Positions 18,013-29,127 of a stretch of 64,000 nucleotides of DNA are shown in pieces. Source of the DNA: an uncultured Eubacteriales bacterium (GTDB lineage Bacteria; Bacillota; Clostridia; Saccharofermentanales; Fastidiosipilaceae). Location: assembly GCA_902373515.1 (NCBI GenBank), contig CABKML010000003.1:1-64000 (forward strand), written 5' to 3'. Numbering within the stretch: position 1 is the stretch's first letter; every line of letters begins with the position of its first letter. Under the pieces are notes generated by a model. The model saw only the letters and a list, made by a program, of their open reading frames with translations. It did not search any database and was not told where the DNA came from. The translations under genes were made by a program, and so were the position numbers.

Positions 18013-18041
18013 CTTATAAATCCCCCACTCCTAAGTGTCAA
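18013..18041 (-). promoter_or_regulatory. promoter for protease/inhibitor operon
   Basis: TTGACA, 17 bp and TATAAG on the minus strand, about 55 bp upstream of the protease start. Confidence 0.8.
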
Positions 18042-18260
18042 CATCAGCAGGATTGTTAAGATAAAAAATCTCCAATTTATACAATTGTAAATTTTATATT
18101 TTGTTATTTTGCACAAATAATACCTAACGCAATCCGATTAAAAGCCTAAATCATCGGCTGTTAAAGGAAGAGCAGAAATTTTTGCCGCTCATTTCCCTTG
18201 GAAAATTTAACCATTAGTAAACGGCTGTAAACAAAAGTTTACAAAGAAAAATCGTTAAAG
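18042..18260. other. gene-free intergenic stretch upstream of protease
   Basis: The gap from the protease start to the purB end is 354 bp. Apart from the promoter, palindrome and purB terminator, this AT-rich part shows no credible ORF or RNA gene. Confidence 0.6.
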
Positions 18261-18288
18261 AAAAAGCGTGCCCGAATACAGACACGCT
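18261..18288 (-). terminator. terminator of purA-purB
   Basis: Minus-strand stem AGCGTGTCTG/CGGGCACGCT (10 bp with two G-U pairs) is followed by TTTTCTTT, 24 bp after purB. Confidence 0.8.
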
Positions 18289-18312
18289 CTAAAAAGTAAG
18301 CGCTTGCCGCAA

Positions 18313-20973
<2,661 letters not shown>

Positions 20974-21030
20974 TCTGCTTTTACTTTTATTTGTAAGATT
21001 TTCAGCAGGCGAAAGATTAAGGGCGATAGC

Positions 21031-21061
21031 AAAAAAAAGCCGCTTCTTCGAAGAAACGGCT
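21031..21061 (-). terminator. terminator of flavodoxin gene
   Basis: Minus-strand stem AGCCGTTTCTTC/GAAGAAGCGGCT (one G-U) is followed by eight T, 27 bp after the flavodoxin stop. Confidence 0.92.
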
Positions 21062-21087
21062 CTTAAAAGTCGACAAGCAATTATCCA

Positions 21088-21513
21088 TTATGACTTCAAC
21101 AAGTCTTCCGCCAGTTCAGCCAGCTCCTCTTCGGCATCCGCATCGGGCGACTCCAGACAAGCGTAAGGCTGATGCACTTCACGGCAACCTAATTCCTGCA
21201 TTTTTTCCGACCAGGCTTGCAAATATTCACCGTCTCCCCAGCCGAAAGTTCCGCAAAGGAAAATATCGCGTTGTTGCAACTTGTCGCCCAGATTCTCGAT
21301 AAACGGTAACATGTCGCTGTCGTTTACTTCTTCCGTACCGCAAGCGGGGGAAGCGAAAACCAGAATATCACCTTGTAAGAATTCATTAGCATCCGTTTCG
21401 TTGACCGGAGCAATATAGACTTCTGCGCCGGCATTAAGCAAAGCTGTCTCCAAGCTGCGGGCCAAGTTCTCGGTATTACCTGTTTCACTGTAATAAGTAA
21501 TGCTGATTTTCAT
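21088..21513 (-). CDS. flavodoxin
   Basis: This is a short-chain flavodoxin, an FMN-binding one-electron carrier that can replace ferredoxin in anaerobes. The phosphate loop reads YSETGNTENLA near the N-terminus, and the FMN-flanking loops are SPACGTEEV and GTFGWGDGEYLQAW. I chose the ATG at 21511-21513 with GAGAGGTG in front; an upstream GTG is two codons away. The product is 141 aa. PFOR at 34-37.6 kb is a plausible electron donor. It follows tRNA-Leu on the same strand and may share its transcript. Confidence 0.93.
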   Translation of the reverse strand: MKISITYYSETGNTENLARSLETALLNAGAEVYIAPVNETDANEFLQGDILVFASPACGTEEVNDSDMLPFIENLGDKLQQRDIFLCGTFGWGDGEYLQAWSEKMQELGCREVHQPYACLESPDADAEEELAELAEDLLKS

Positions 21514-21576
21514 AGTCACCTCTCAAATTATTAAAATTAAAATTAAATGCCGCTCTTCTGAGAAATAAAGAAAAAA

Positions 21577-21658
21577 TGCGGATAACAGGACTCGAACCTG
21601 CATGACTTTCATCACTAATACCTGAAACTAGCGTGTCTACCAATTCCACCATATCCGC
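21577..21658 (-). tRNA. tRNA-Leu (CAG)
   Basis: The acceptor is GCGGATA/TATCCGC plus A. The anticodon stem CTAGT/ATTAG encloses loop TTCAGGT, giving anticodon CAG, and there is a class II variable arm. CCA is not encoded. Confidence 0.93.
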
Positions 21659-21905
21659 ATTGTATACAAGGCACCTGCTTACAATCTCACGGGCAATTTC
21701 CTTAATTATAGCGGAAAAATCGGCGCCCGCCGACGAAGTTCGTGCAACATGTCACATATTTTAGCATAATTAACATTTTTCTGCACTACCCTGTGAAATA
21801 TAATTCGGCATCACTGCAGTTAATCGTCCGGCGATAATTTTTAGTTATAATAGGTTGTAGTCGCTTAAAATTATTTTTCTATTTAGGCAAAATTCGAGGT
21901 GAAAG

Positions 21906-24020
21906 ATGGCCGACAATATTAACGGTGACAATTTCAAAGAATGTTATCGCCGCCATATAGCAGACCGGGATGCCGGCTTAAAGCATTTAAAATTTCCTTT
22001 TGCCTCCTTGCGTCCGGGGCAGGCGGAAGTTATGCAGGAAGTAAGTAAATGTCTCGTAAACGGTACAACTTATTTACTTAATGCCCCGACCGGTTTCGGC
22101 AAAACACAAGTTTGTTTATTGCCGGCTTTATCCTGTTTAGGTAAACACCTGATTAAACGCATTTATTACTTCACCAATCAGGAAGCCCAAAGAGTTTTAC
22201 CGGTTAAATTATTACAGCAACTTAATACCTGCAACGAATTACATCTTTGGTCTCTGACCATGTACAGTGTGCAGAAATCCTGCTCGCATCATGACTTTTG
22301 TTATTTTTCCGTCAATAAAAAACTGCTGCAGGAAATAGCGCAGAATTATCTCAGAACGTGTAAAGAACACATTGATTTCGAGCAGGTACAGACTTTAGCT
22401 GCAAATTATAATGTTTGTCCTTATCTTCTGCAAAACAAGTTGGCGGAATATATGGACCTGGTAATTTTGGATTACAACTATCTTTTAGATCCGCTGCAAA
22501 CCTTGGCCTGTTTCAAAAGTGATAAAGAAAAATATGCTTTATTGTTGGATGAAGCGCACAATTTACGTCGGCGGGGAGAAAATATTTTTCACTGTCAAAT
22601 TAATCTCAACACATTTGTCGCTTATCGGCGGAGATTGCAAAAATTACAGGCCGCTTCCTCTGCGGCGAATGCGAAAAATTTAAGCGAACTGATCGGACGT
22701 TTGGATTTATTGTTGGATTTTTGTCGAAAAATTGCTCAACTGCTGCAGCAAAAAGATATTGATCGCAACAAGTTGTCCGCTTGCTTGGAGATTTCTCCGG
22801 AAAATTCTCTTTTAAGTCAAGATTCAAGTCGGGAAAAACAGGTAATAAACTTTTACAGTCGTCAGCCTTTGCCGCAATTCAATCAGCTGTTTTTAAATTT
22901 TTGGCAGTTATGGCAGGAGTTTTGGCAAAGTGAAAAAAATGTTTTTGCCGAAAATTGGGGAGAATTAAGGAAGTTTCAAGATGAAATCGCTAAATTTAAG
23001 CGTTTGCAATTTCTGATCACTAATTACTGCCCCGGTTTTATTAATATTTTCAGTTACCTGACAAACGCCAAGGGCCACACTTTACTTTTCACCATTCATT
23101 GCCTCGATGCTATGCCGTTAATCAAGGCTGCTTTGCCTGCAAATTCCGCCAAGATTTTTTTCTCGGCGACGCTTTTGCCGCCCGACTATTACAAAAAGAT
23201 GTTGTGTTCCGCTGCCGAACGCTGTATTTATCACGCCGCCCCTTCACCTTTTGACCCGGCTAAAAGAAGGGTTGCTCTGCTGGCTTATGCCGACTTGAGT
23301 TACAGCAACCGGCAAAGCAATTATGAATTAGTTGCCAAGTCGCTCTTGGCTTATCTTAAAATTGTCGGCGGCCACCTGCTGGTATTTGCACCTTCTTATC
23401 GTTATGCAGAAATTTTAGCTCAACGAATTAAATTAATCTTACCGCAAAACATGCGCTTAATTGTGCAAACTGCCAATACCGCTGCCGTGAAGGAACAATT
23501 TCTCAGGACTTTACAGGACAGAACTGACCCCTCCCCGTTATTGGCGCTGGCCGTTATGCAGGGAAGTTTCAGCGAAGGTTTGGATTTGCCGCACAAAAGT
23601 ATCACAGCTATTGCAATTATCAGTGTGAACTATCCGGCAAAATCCGACCTTTTAAGTTTGGCGCAGGAATATTATCAATCGGCTTACAATACTGCCGGTC
23701 AAAATATTAACGACGAATACGACAATCAGATACTGGCTGCCGATTATTATGAAAATACGCCTGAAAATACAACAAAATTACCCAATCTCAGTCCGGCTTA
23801 TCTTTTTACGCAATTATATCCGGGATTCAGTAAAATTCTGCAGGCTTGCGGCCGTTTAATCCGAAGTGAAGAAGACGAGGGCGACTTACTTTTGCTGGAT
23901 GCGCGTTTTACGCAACCGCAATTTCAGGATTTGTTAAAAGAAGCTTTCGGCAGTTACGCAATTCTCGACAGTCTGGCGGAATATGTTGCCTGGCTGCGCA
24001 ATCTGCCGAAATCTAATTAA
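21906..24020 (+). CDS. Rad3/XPD-type DEAH-box helicase
   Basis: This superfamily 2 DNA helicase of the Rad3/XPD/DinG group unwinds DNA 5' to 3'. Walker A is APTGFGKT (ending at residue 67) and the DEAH box is at 215-218. Four cysteines between them (C126, C132, C152, C171) fit an iron-sulphur cluster. The C-terminal half carries SEGLDLPHKSI and the motif VI-like QACGRLIRSEEDEGD. At 704 aa it is full length. The start is ATG after GAGGTGAAAG. It is one of few plus-strand genes and faces prfC with a single base between the stops. No nuclease partner is adjacent. Confidence 0.88.
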   Translation: MADNINGDNFKECYRRHIADRDAGLKHLKFPFASLRPGQAEVMQEVSKCLVNGTTYLLNAPTGFGKTQVCLLPALSCLGKHLIKRIYYFTNQEAQRVLPVKLLQQLNTCNELHLWSLTMYSVQKSCSHHDFCYFSVNKKLLQEIAQNYLRTCKEHIDFEQVQTLAANYNVCPYLLQNKLAEYMDLVILDYNYLLDPLQTLACFKSDKEKYALLLDEAHNLRRRGENIFHCQINLNTFVAYRRRLQKLQAASSAANAKNLSELIGRLDLLLDFCRKIAQLLQQKDIDRNKLSACLEISPENSLLSQDSSREKQVINFYSRQPLPQFNQLFLNFWQLWQEFWQSEKNVFAENWGELRKFQDEIAKFKRLQFLITNYCPGFINIFSYLTNAKGHTLLFTIHCLDAMPLIKAALPANSAKIFFSATLLPPDYYKKMLCSAAERCIYHAAPSPFDPAKRRVALLAYADLSYSNRQSNYELVAKSLLAYLKIVGGHLLVFAPSYRYAEILAQRIKLILPQNMRLIVQTANTAAVKEQFLRTLQDRTDPSPLLALAVMQGSFSEGLDLPHKSITAIAIISVNYPAKSDLLSLAQEYYQSAYNTAGQNINDEYDNQILAADYYENTPENTTKLPNLSPAYLFTQLYPGFSKILQACGRLIRSEEDEGDLLLLDARFTQPQFQDLLKEAFGSYAILDSLAEYVAWLRNLPKSN

Positions 24021-24021
24021 A

Positions 24022-25620
24022 TCAGTGTTTTTCTCTGATGCTGAGAAGTTTCAAACCGGGATTTTTTTCTAAAGCCCAGTTCTGTGCCCAATTGCTTTCG
24101 AATAACAAAACCGGCTGTTCATCCTGATCCAGAACTTTCATAGTTGTGGAAGTTAAATTCAATTCATCCAAGTCAACGGCTTCCTGACTTTGATCGACCC
24201 AACCGGCAATATGATAATTCAGTAATTGTCTGTTAATGGCAACGTTATACTCGTTCTGCAGGCGTACTTCCAGAACGTCCAGCTGCAAGATACCGACAAC
24301 ACCGCAAATATAAGTTTCCGTACCGATGCCGTATTCTTTATAAATTTGGATTGCCCCTTCCTGCGCCAACTGTTCCATGCCGCTGACAAAAGCCTTGCGT
24401 TTCATAGAATCTTTGGGGCTGATACGGGCGAAGTGTTCTGCCGGGAAAACGGGGATATCACCGAAGGTGAAGTTGCGGTTTTTCTCGGTTAAAGTATCGG
24501 CGATCCGGTAATTGCCCGGATCAAAAACACCTATAATATCGCCGGCATAAGCTTCGGTAACGGATTTGTGTTCCTGCGCCATAAATTGTTGCGGTTGCAC
24601 AATACGCAAGATTTTGCCGTTGCGTTGCAGTTTTACTTCCATATTGGGAGTAAATTGACCGGAACAGATGCGCATAAAAGCTATGCGGTCCCGATGTCCC
24701 GGATTCATATTCGCCTGAATCTTAAAGACGAAAGCGGAAAATTCCGGAGAATTCGGTTCAATCATACCGGCACTGCTCATCTTCGGCTGCGGCGAAGGTG
24801 CCAATTCCAGAAAGCTTTGTAAGAAGGTTTCAACACCGAAATTTGTTATGGCACTGCCGAAATAAAGCGGTGTAAGTAAGCCCTGATTGATCCGACTTTG
24901 CTCAAATTCTTCGCCTACTTCATCCAGCAATTCGATATCCTGTCGTAATTCCGAACAATAATTCTCGCCGATAGTAGCGACCAATTGTTCATCGTTCAAA
25001 TCAGCGACTGTAATTTGAGCCTTTTTCGCTCCGTGATCCTGACCTTTACGATACAATTCCACCTGTCGACTGAGACGATTGTAAACGCCTTGGAAATCAC
25101 CGTGAATGCCTATAGGCCAATTCATAACATAAGACTTAATGCCTAAAACTTTTTCAATTTCATCAATCAATTCCAAAGGCGGTTTCGACGCACGATCCAT
25201 CTTATTTATGAAAGTAAAAATCGGAATGTGTCTCAAACGACAGACTTTGAAAAGTTTAATTGTCTGCGGTTCAACGCCCTTAGCACCGTCAATCAGCATC
25301 ACGGCAGCATCAGCTGCACATAAAGTTCTGTATGTGTCTTCGGAAAAGTCCTGGTGACCGGGAGTATCCAAAATATTAATACAGTAATTATTGTATTCAA
25401 ACTGCATAACGGAGCTTGTAACTGAAATACCGCGCTGTTTCTCAATTTCCATCCAATCGCTGGTAGCATGAGTCGACGCTTTACGAGCTTTAACGCTGCC
25501 GGCCTGATGAATTGCGCCCCCGTAAAGCAAAAGTTTTTCGGTCATTGTGGTTTTACCGGCATCCGGGTGGGAAATAATCGCAAAGGTTCTGCGACGTTTA
25601 ACTTCTTTTTCTATTGCCAT
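24022..25620 (-). CDS. prfC: peptide chain release factor 3
   Basis: This is a GTPase that recycles RF1/RF2 after termination. The G1 motif is SHPDAGKTT, the switch region reads EIEKQRGISVTSSV, G3 is DTPGHQDF and G4 is NKMD. After the G domain come the EF-Tu-like domain II and a C-terminal domain III. I chose the ATG at 25618-25620 (GAAGAAAG upstream); another ATG five codons earlier has no site. The length is 532 aa. It converges on the helicase with no visible terminator between. Confidence 0.95.
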   Translation of the reverse strand: MAIEKEVKRRRTFAIISHPDAGKTTMTEKLLLYGGAIHQAGSVKARKASTHATSDWMEIEKQRGISVTSSVMQFEYNNYCINILDTPGHQDFSEDTYRTLCAADAAVMLIDGAKGVEPQTIKLFKVCRLRHIPIFTFINKMDRASKPPLELIDEIEKVLGIKSYVMNWPIGIHGDFQGVYNRLSRQVELYRKGQDHGAKKAQITVADLNDEQLVATIGENYCSELRQDIELLDEVGEEFEQSRINQGLLTPLYFGSAITNFGVETFLQSFLELAPSPQPKMSSAGMIEPNSPEFSAFVFKIQANMNPGHRDRIAFMRICSGQFTPNMEVKLQRNGKILRIVQPQQFMAQEHKSVTEAYAGDIIGVFDPGNYRIADTLTEKNRNFTFGDIPVFPAEHFARISPKDSMKRKAFVSGMEQLAQEGAIQIYKEYGIGTETYICGVVGILQLDVLEVRLQNEYNVAINRQLLNYHIAGWVDQSQEAVDLDELNLTSTTMKVLDQDEQPVLLFESNWAQNWALEKNPGLKLLSIREKH

Positions 25621-25682
25621 AAATCTTTCTTCCATTCGTTAACTATTTAAGTTTGACTTCAATTCTGTTGAATTAAGGCAAA

Positions 25683-27485
25683 TCAGGGTGTCGGCGTATC
25701 GCTTGTCATGTTCGTTGGTGTGTCCATCGGCGTATCCTTTGTCAAATTTGTTGTTGTCTCCGCTGTCGGATCGATAATATGTTTGAATTGTAAACGTGTA
25801 ATAATCGGTCTGACCTCTTCGCTGCGTTCAGGGCGGCGAATATTAGGTAGCGGGCGTTCTGCAGCTGTTTCCGGCTGCTGTGCGTATTGTTCGTTTTCCG
25901 GCTGTTCTTCTGCTTGTTCTTCTGTAAGTTCTTCCGGCCTTGTTTTCGCCTGCATTTCCGGCTGCTGTTCCGCTTGCTCTTCCGGCTGTTCTTCCGGCTG
26001 TGCGGGGACGGAATTTTCGGCACCAACTGCAGTATCTGCAAGTTCGGCGGCAGGTTCTGCGACTTTCTCCGTGCTTTCCTCTATCGGTAAATTACTTGCC
26101 GTTGCAATTTCGGTTGACTCTGCAAGCTCGGCGATTTTTTGCTTAGCTTGTACCTTATCATAAGTCATTGTCAACTGATCGTTTTGCATACAGCGCCAAA
26201 CTTCGAGGAAATCTCGTGCCACATCCAGGTCAAACGCCTTCTTTTGTTTAGCATATGTCAGCGCCGCCTGCGTCAAGTTCTGATCGTTAACCTCAAAGCC
26301 GGCTACTTTGGCAAAAGCATAAACAGCTGCCAAATACTCTTCCTGATTGGGTAATTTGAATTCCATCTGTAGTTTGAAATATTTATGCAACAAAGGTATT
26401 TTTTCTTTAATTTCGCTTAAATCGCCATCATAGCTGGCATAAATAAGGCAATTGGACGGTAAAGAATAATCAGCCGCCGCACTGAACAGGCGCAAACGTC
26501 TATCAAATTCCGTACCGGTTCCCGCGCTTCCCAAACGTAACAGCGCAAGCACAATCTTTAAGTTGCCGGCAGCATTAGCTTGGAGGAATTGCAAAAGTTT
26601 AGCGAAATCAATCTCCTTATCTGCAGCCTCCGGGCACAATTCCAAATAACGATAGCCGGCTTTGACGAATTGCTCCGGCAAAAGACGCAGAGTTGTAGTC
26701 TTACCTAAGCAGGCGGGGCCTGTGAGCAGGACATTGTTCCGTTCGCCGTGCACAATAAATCTTGCAGTATTTTCAATTACTTTCACGCAAATGCCGTTAT
26801 AATCGAAAAACTCGTAATCTTTCGGATAAAACTCCGGTTTGAGCGCTTTAATTTCGCCGGCAAAATAAGCTGCCGGGTAACGACAAAATATCCCGGAGCC
26901 GGCTGTTTCATGGAACTTTCTCAAGCGCGGCAGCATAGCAACAAAAGCTTCCCGCTTTTCCAAAGCAAAAATCAAAGACTTGTACATCAAGCACCATGTG
27001 TTGGAACTGCCGTCATCTTTACCTACGGCATCTAAATTGTTGACTTCGTTGAAAAACAGGGGTAAACGAGAAACTAACGGCAGCAGTTCCTCATGTGCGG
27101 TCAGAATATAAAGTGAGCGCAGATAATCTCGCAAAACTTCCGCACTGATTGTACAAATAGCTTGAATGCACTCCAAATCCGTCAATATAGCATCAGAAAT
27201 ATAATTGGAAGCAGCTACGGGATTTTGCGTAAAAGTGTTGCAATCGCATAATAGTTTTTCAATTAAAAATCCCGGCAAACTGACATCGGCGCGCTCTTTG
27301 GCCAAGGCGGCAAAAAATTCACAATAAGCTTCTATCAGGCGACCGTCAGGGTCATCAGCTTGTGAAAGTAAATCCAACAGGTGTTGCAAACTACGACCAA
27401 CAGGATTCGCAAAAATACCCTTGTACACTGTTATCAATTTATAACTTTGAGCAAATAAACGAATTGACTCCCGTGTGTATTCCAT
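25683..27485 (-). CDS. divergent DUF815-type AAA+ ATPase with Pro/Glu/Gln-rich tail
   Basis: An N-terminal helical region (1-230) is followed by an AAA+ core resembling DUF815 ATPases: ENTARFIVHGERNNVLL leads into Walker A GPACLGKT (256-263), and a later LPSNCLIYASYDGDL segment is typical. The Walker B acidic pair is missing: the matching strand reads IVLALLRL (311-318). ATP hydrolysis may therefore be lost while binding remains. Residues ~480-550 are a Glu/Gln/Pro/Ala repeat tail (EEQPEEQ, EEQAEQQPE, EEQAEEQPE), probably disordered, then a Thr/Pro-rich end. There is no signal peptide. It is last in a four-gene minus-strand group. Function unknown. Confidence 0.7.
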   Translation of the reverse strand: MEYTRESIRLFAQSYKLITVYKGIFANPVGRSLQHLLDLLSQADDPDGRLIEAYCEFFAALAKERADVSLPGFLIEKLLCDCNTFTQNPVAASNYISDAILTDLECIQAICTISAEVLRDYLRSLYILTAHEELLPLVSRLPLFFNEVNNLDAVGKDDGSSNTWCLMYKSLIFALEKREAFVAMLPRLRKFHETAGSGIFCRYPAAYFAGEIKALKPEFYPKDYEFFDYNGICVKVIENTARFIVHGERNNVLLTGPACLGKTTTLRLLPEQFVKAGYRYLELCPEAADKEIDFAKLLQFLQANAAGNLKIVLALLRLGSAGTGTEFDRRLRLFSAAADYSLPSNCLIYASYDGDLSEIKEKIPLLHKYFKLQMEFKLPNQEEYLAAVYAFAKVAGFEVNDQNLTQAALTYAKQKKAFDLDVARDFLEVWRCMQNDQLTMTYDKVQAKQKIAELAESTEIATASNLPIEESTEKVAEPAAELADTAVGAENSVPAQPEEQPEEQAEQQPEMQAKTRPEELTEEQAEEQPENEQYAQQPETAAERPLPNIRRPERSEEVRPIITRLQFKHIIDPTAETTTNLTKDTPMDTPTNMTSDTPTP

Positions 27486-27608
27486 GTAATTTACCTCGAT
27501 TTTTACTTAGCTAATACGTCAACGTAAATTCTAAGCAATAAAGCTCGTACTTGCATTGCATTATCATAAAATTAAAATTACATTTTCCTGACATTATAAT
27601 CGGCAAAA

Positions 27609-29123
27609 TCAATTCCCGCTCGCAGAGCTTGTCACAGTCGGCTGCTCGTCCGGGGTTACTTCACCGGCCAAAGAGGTGAAAATTTCTCGGCTGTAATGCG
27701 CCTCACCGTTCCATAAAATATATTCATCCAAGCCCGAATCATTCAAAGCTTTGATTTGTTTGGCAATTTCCGCCGGTGTATATTTATGCCAATAATTACG
27801 CGGTAAGTACCCGGCAGTAAAAGCCTGCAAATACGGGCGATAAAAAGTGCTGCCCTGTTTCGAAAAATTGCTCAAATAATAGTTGGCTGTGGCACTGATA
27901 ACACCATAAGGATCCAAATCCGGGGCTTTAAAAAGCTGACCGTTAATTTCCGTGCCCACGCCGTTGCCGCTCCAAGGCGAGGCATTGGCATAATCGGACG
28001 GGAACAAAATGGGTGTTATGCTGTCCAAGCCGCAACTGGAAAACATCCGATAGCTTTGACCGCTGCTGAGCTCACCTTGCTTACTGTGGACATCGAAAAG
28101 CGAGGCGGATAACGGAACGCCCAGTTTATCCGACAGTTCAACTCGCATAAATTCCAGGAAACGGGCGATAGCTGCCGGTTTATCGGGTAAATCTTCTTTT
28201 TCGCCATAATAAACGTTGCCCACTTCATTGGCGGCGACACCGAAAGGAAAGCGCACCTGGTCCAATAAAAGCTCATCGCAGCCCAAGTCAACCGCTTCAT
28301 AACAGCAATCACGAATATAACGCCAGACATTGATATTGTACGGATTGACGAAAGATGCTTCGCCCTCGTTCGACCAGTTAATTACGCGATTTTCTTTGTC
28401 TTTTACGGCAAATTCCGGATAATTACGGGCCAAAAGCGTGTCACGGAAGCAGGAAATTTTGCCGATGACTCTAATTCCCTGATCCTTCAATTTTTGAATG
28501 CGTTGGGCCAATTCATCGTTGCCGACAATACTGACGCCGGCTTTTCGGGCAATAATATTTTCAGTCGGATAATGAAAATAAGAATCGGATTTAACATTAA
28601 TCACAACACTGTTAATCTCGGTATTTTTCACTAAAGAGATAATCTCGCTTAAGTTATCGCCGTTGCCGATATAAACGCCTTTAACTTTGTAATGGCGCAG
28701 CAGTTTAAGGTGATTAATCGGAGGTAAAGGTCCGAAAAACTTATCAACTTTAACCTGTTCCTCCCGCGTATAAGCCGCCAAGCTGTCACCGTATTTGGCT
28801 GTAACGCCGCTACCTGCTTCTTTGGCCTCCTCGGCTGCCGAAATACCGGATTTATTGCGCAGCGGGCTTTTAGCCGCCCGGCTGTAATTCGGTTGAGAAA
28901 TTTTTGGTAAGTCGGCTTCCAATTCCGACCCGCTTTGGATACGCTTCGGCCCCTGTTCGCTGACTTTTACGGCAGCCGAACCGTTCACATCTGTCGGCCC
29001 GCAAGGTTCTGAAACTCCGGCAGTTCCTGTCGACTTCGGCAGCTGATTTTTGGGCATAGAACAGGCAGTCAAAAAAGCAAATGTTACAACTGACACTAAT
29101 AAGAGTTTGGCCGGAATTCGCAT
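27609..29123 (-). CDS. DUF4015 (glycoside-hydrolase-like) lipoprotein
   Basis: This matches the DUF4015/COG1306 putative glycoside hydrolase family, TIM-barrel proteins of unproven substrate. The signal peptide ends in lipobox LTAC (Cys21), so it acts outside the membrane. Residues ~22-140 are a Ser/Lys/Pro-rich linker. The barrel begins VKGVYIGNGDNLSEIISLVK and includes INSVVINVKSDS, GIRVIGKISCFRD and CDELLLDQVRFPFG, where the Asp is a likely active-site acid. The C-terminal part has EYILWNGEAHY. It starts 4 bp after the upstream gene stop, so it is in an operon with the two preceding genes. A cell-wall glycan substrate is inferred. Confidence 0.85.
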   Translation of the reverse strand: MRIPAKLLLVSVVTFAFLTACSMPKNQLPKSTGTAGVSEPCGPTDVNGSAAVKVSEQGPKRIQSGSELEADLPKISQPNYSRAAKSPLRNKSGISAAEEAKEAGSGVTAKYGDSLAAYTREEQVKVDKFFGPLPPINHLKLLRHYKVKGVYIGNGDNLSEIISLVKNTEINSVVINVKSDSYFHYPTENIIARKAGVSIVGNDELAQRIQKLKDQGIRVIGKISCFRDTLLARNYPEFAVKDKENRVINWSNEGEASFVNPYNINVWRYIRDCCYEAVDLGCDELLLDQVRFPFGVAANEVGNVYYGEKEDLPDKPAAIARFLEFMRVELSDKLGVPLSASLFDVHSKQGELSSGQSYRMFSSCGLDSITPILFPSDYANASPWSGNGVGTEINGQLFKAPDLDPYGVISATANYYLSNFSKQGSTFYRPYLQAFTAGYLPRNYWHKYTPAEIAKQIKALNDSGLDEYILWNGEAHYSREIFTSLAGEVTPDEQPTVTSSASGN

Positions 29124-29127
29124 ATAT

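Noticed and set aside
25708-26163. Plus-strand Cys/Ser/Gly-rich reading frame of 151 codons
   Set aside because: It is the antisense mirror of the Glu/Gln/Pro repeat tail of the AAA protein and has no ribosome binding site.
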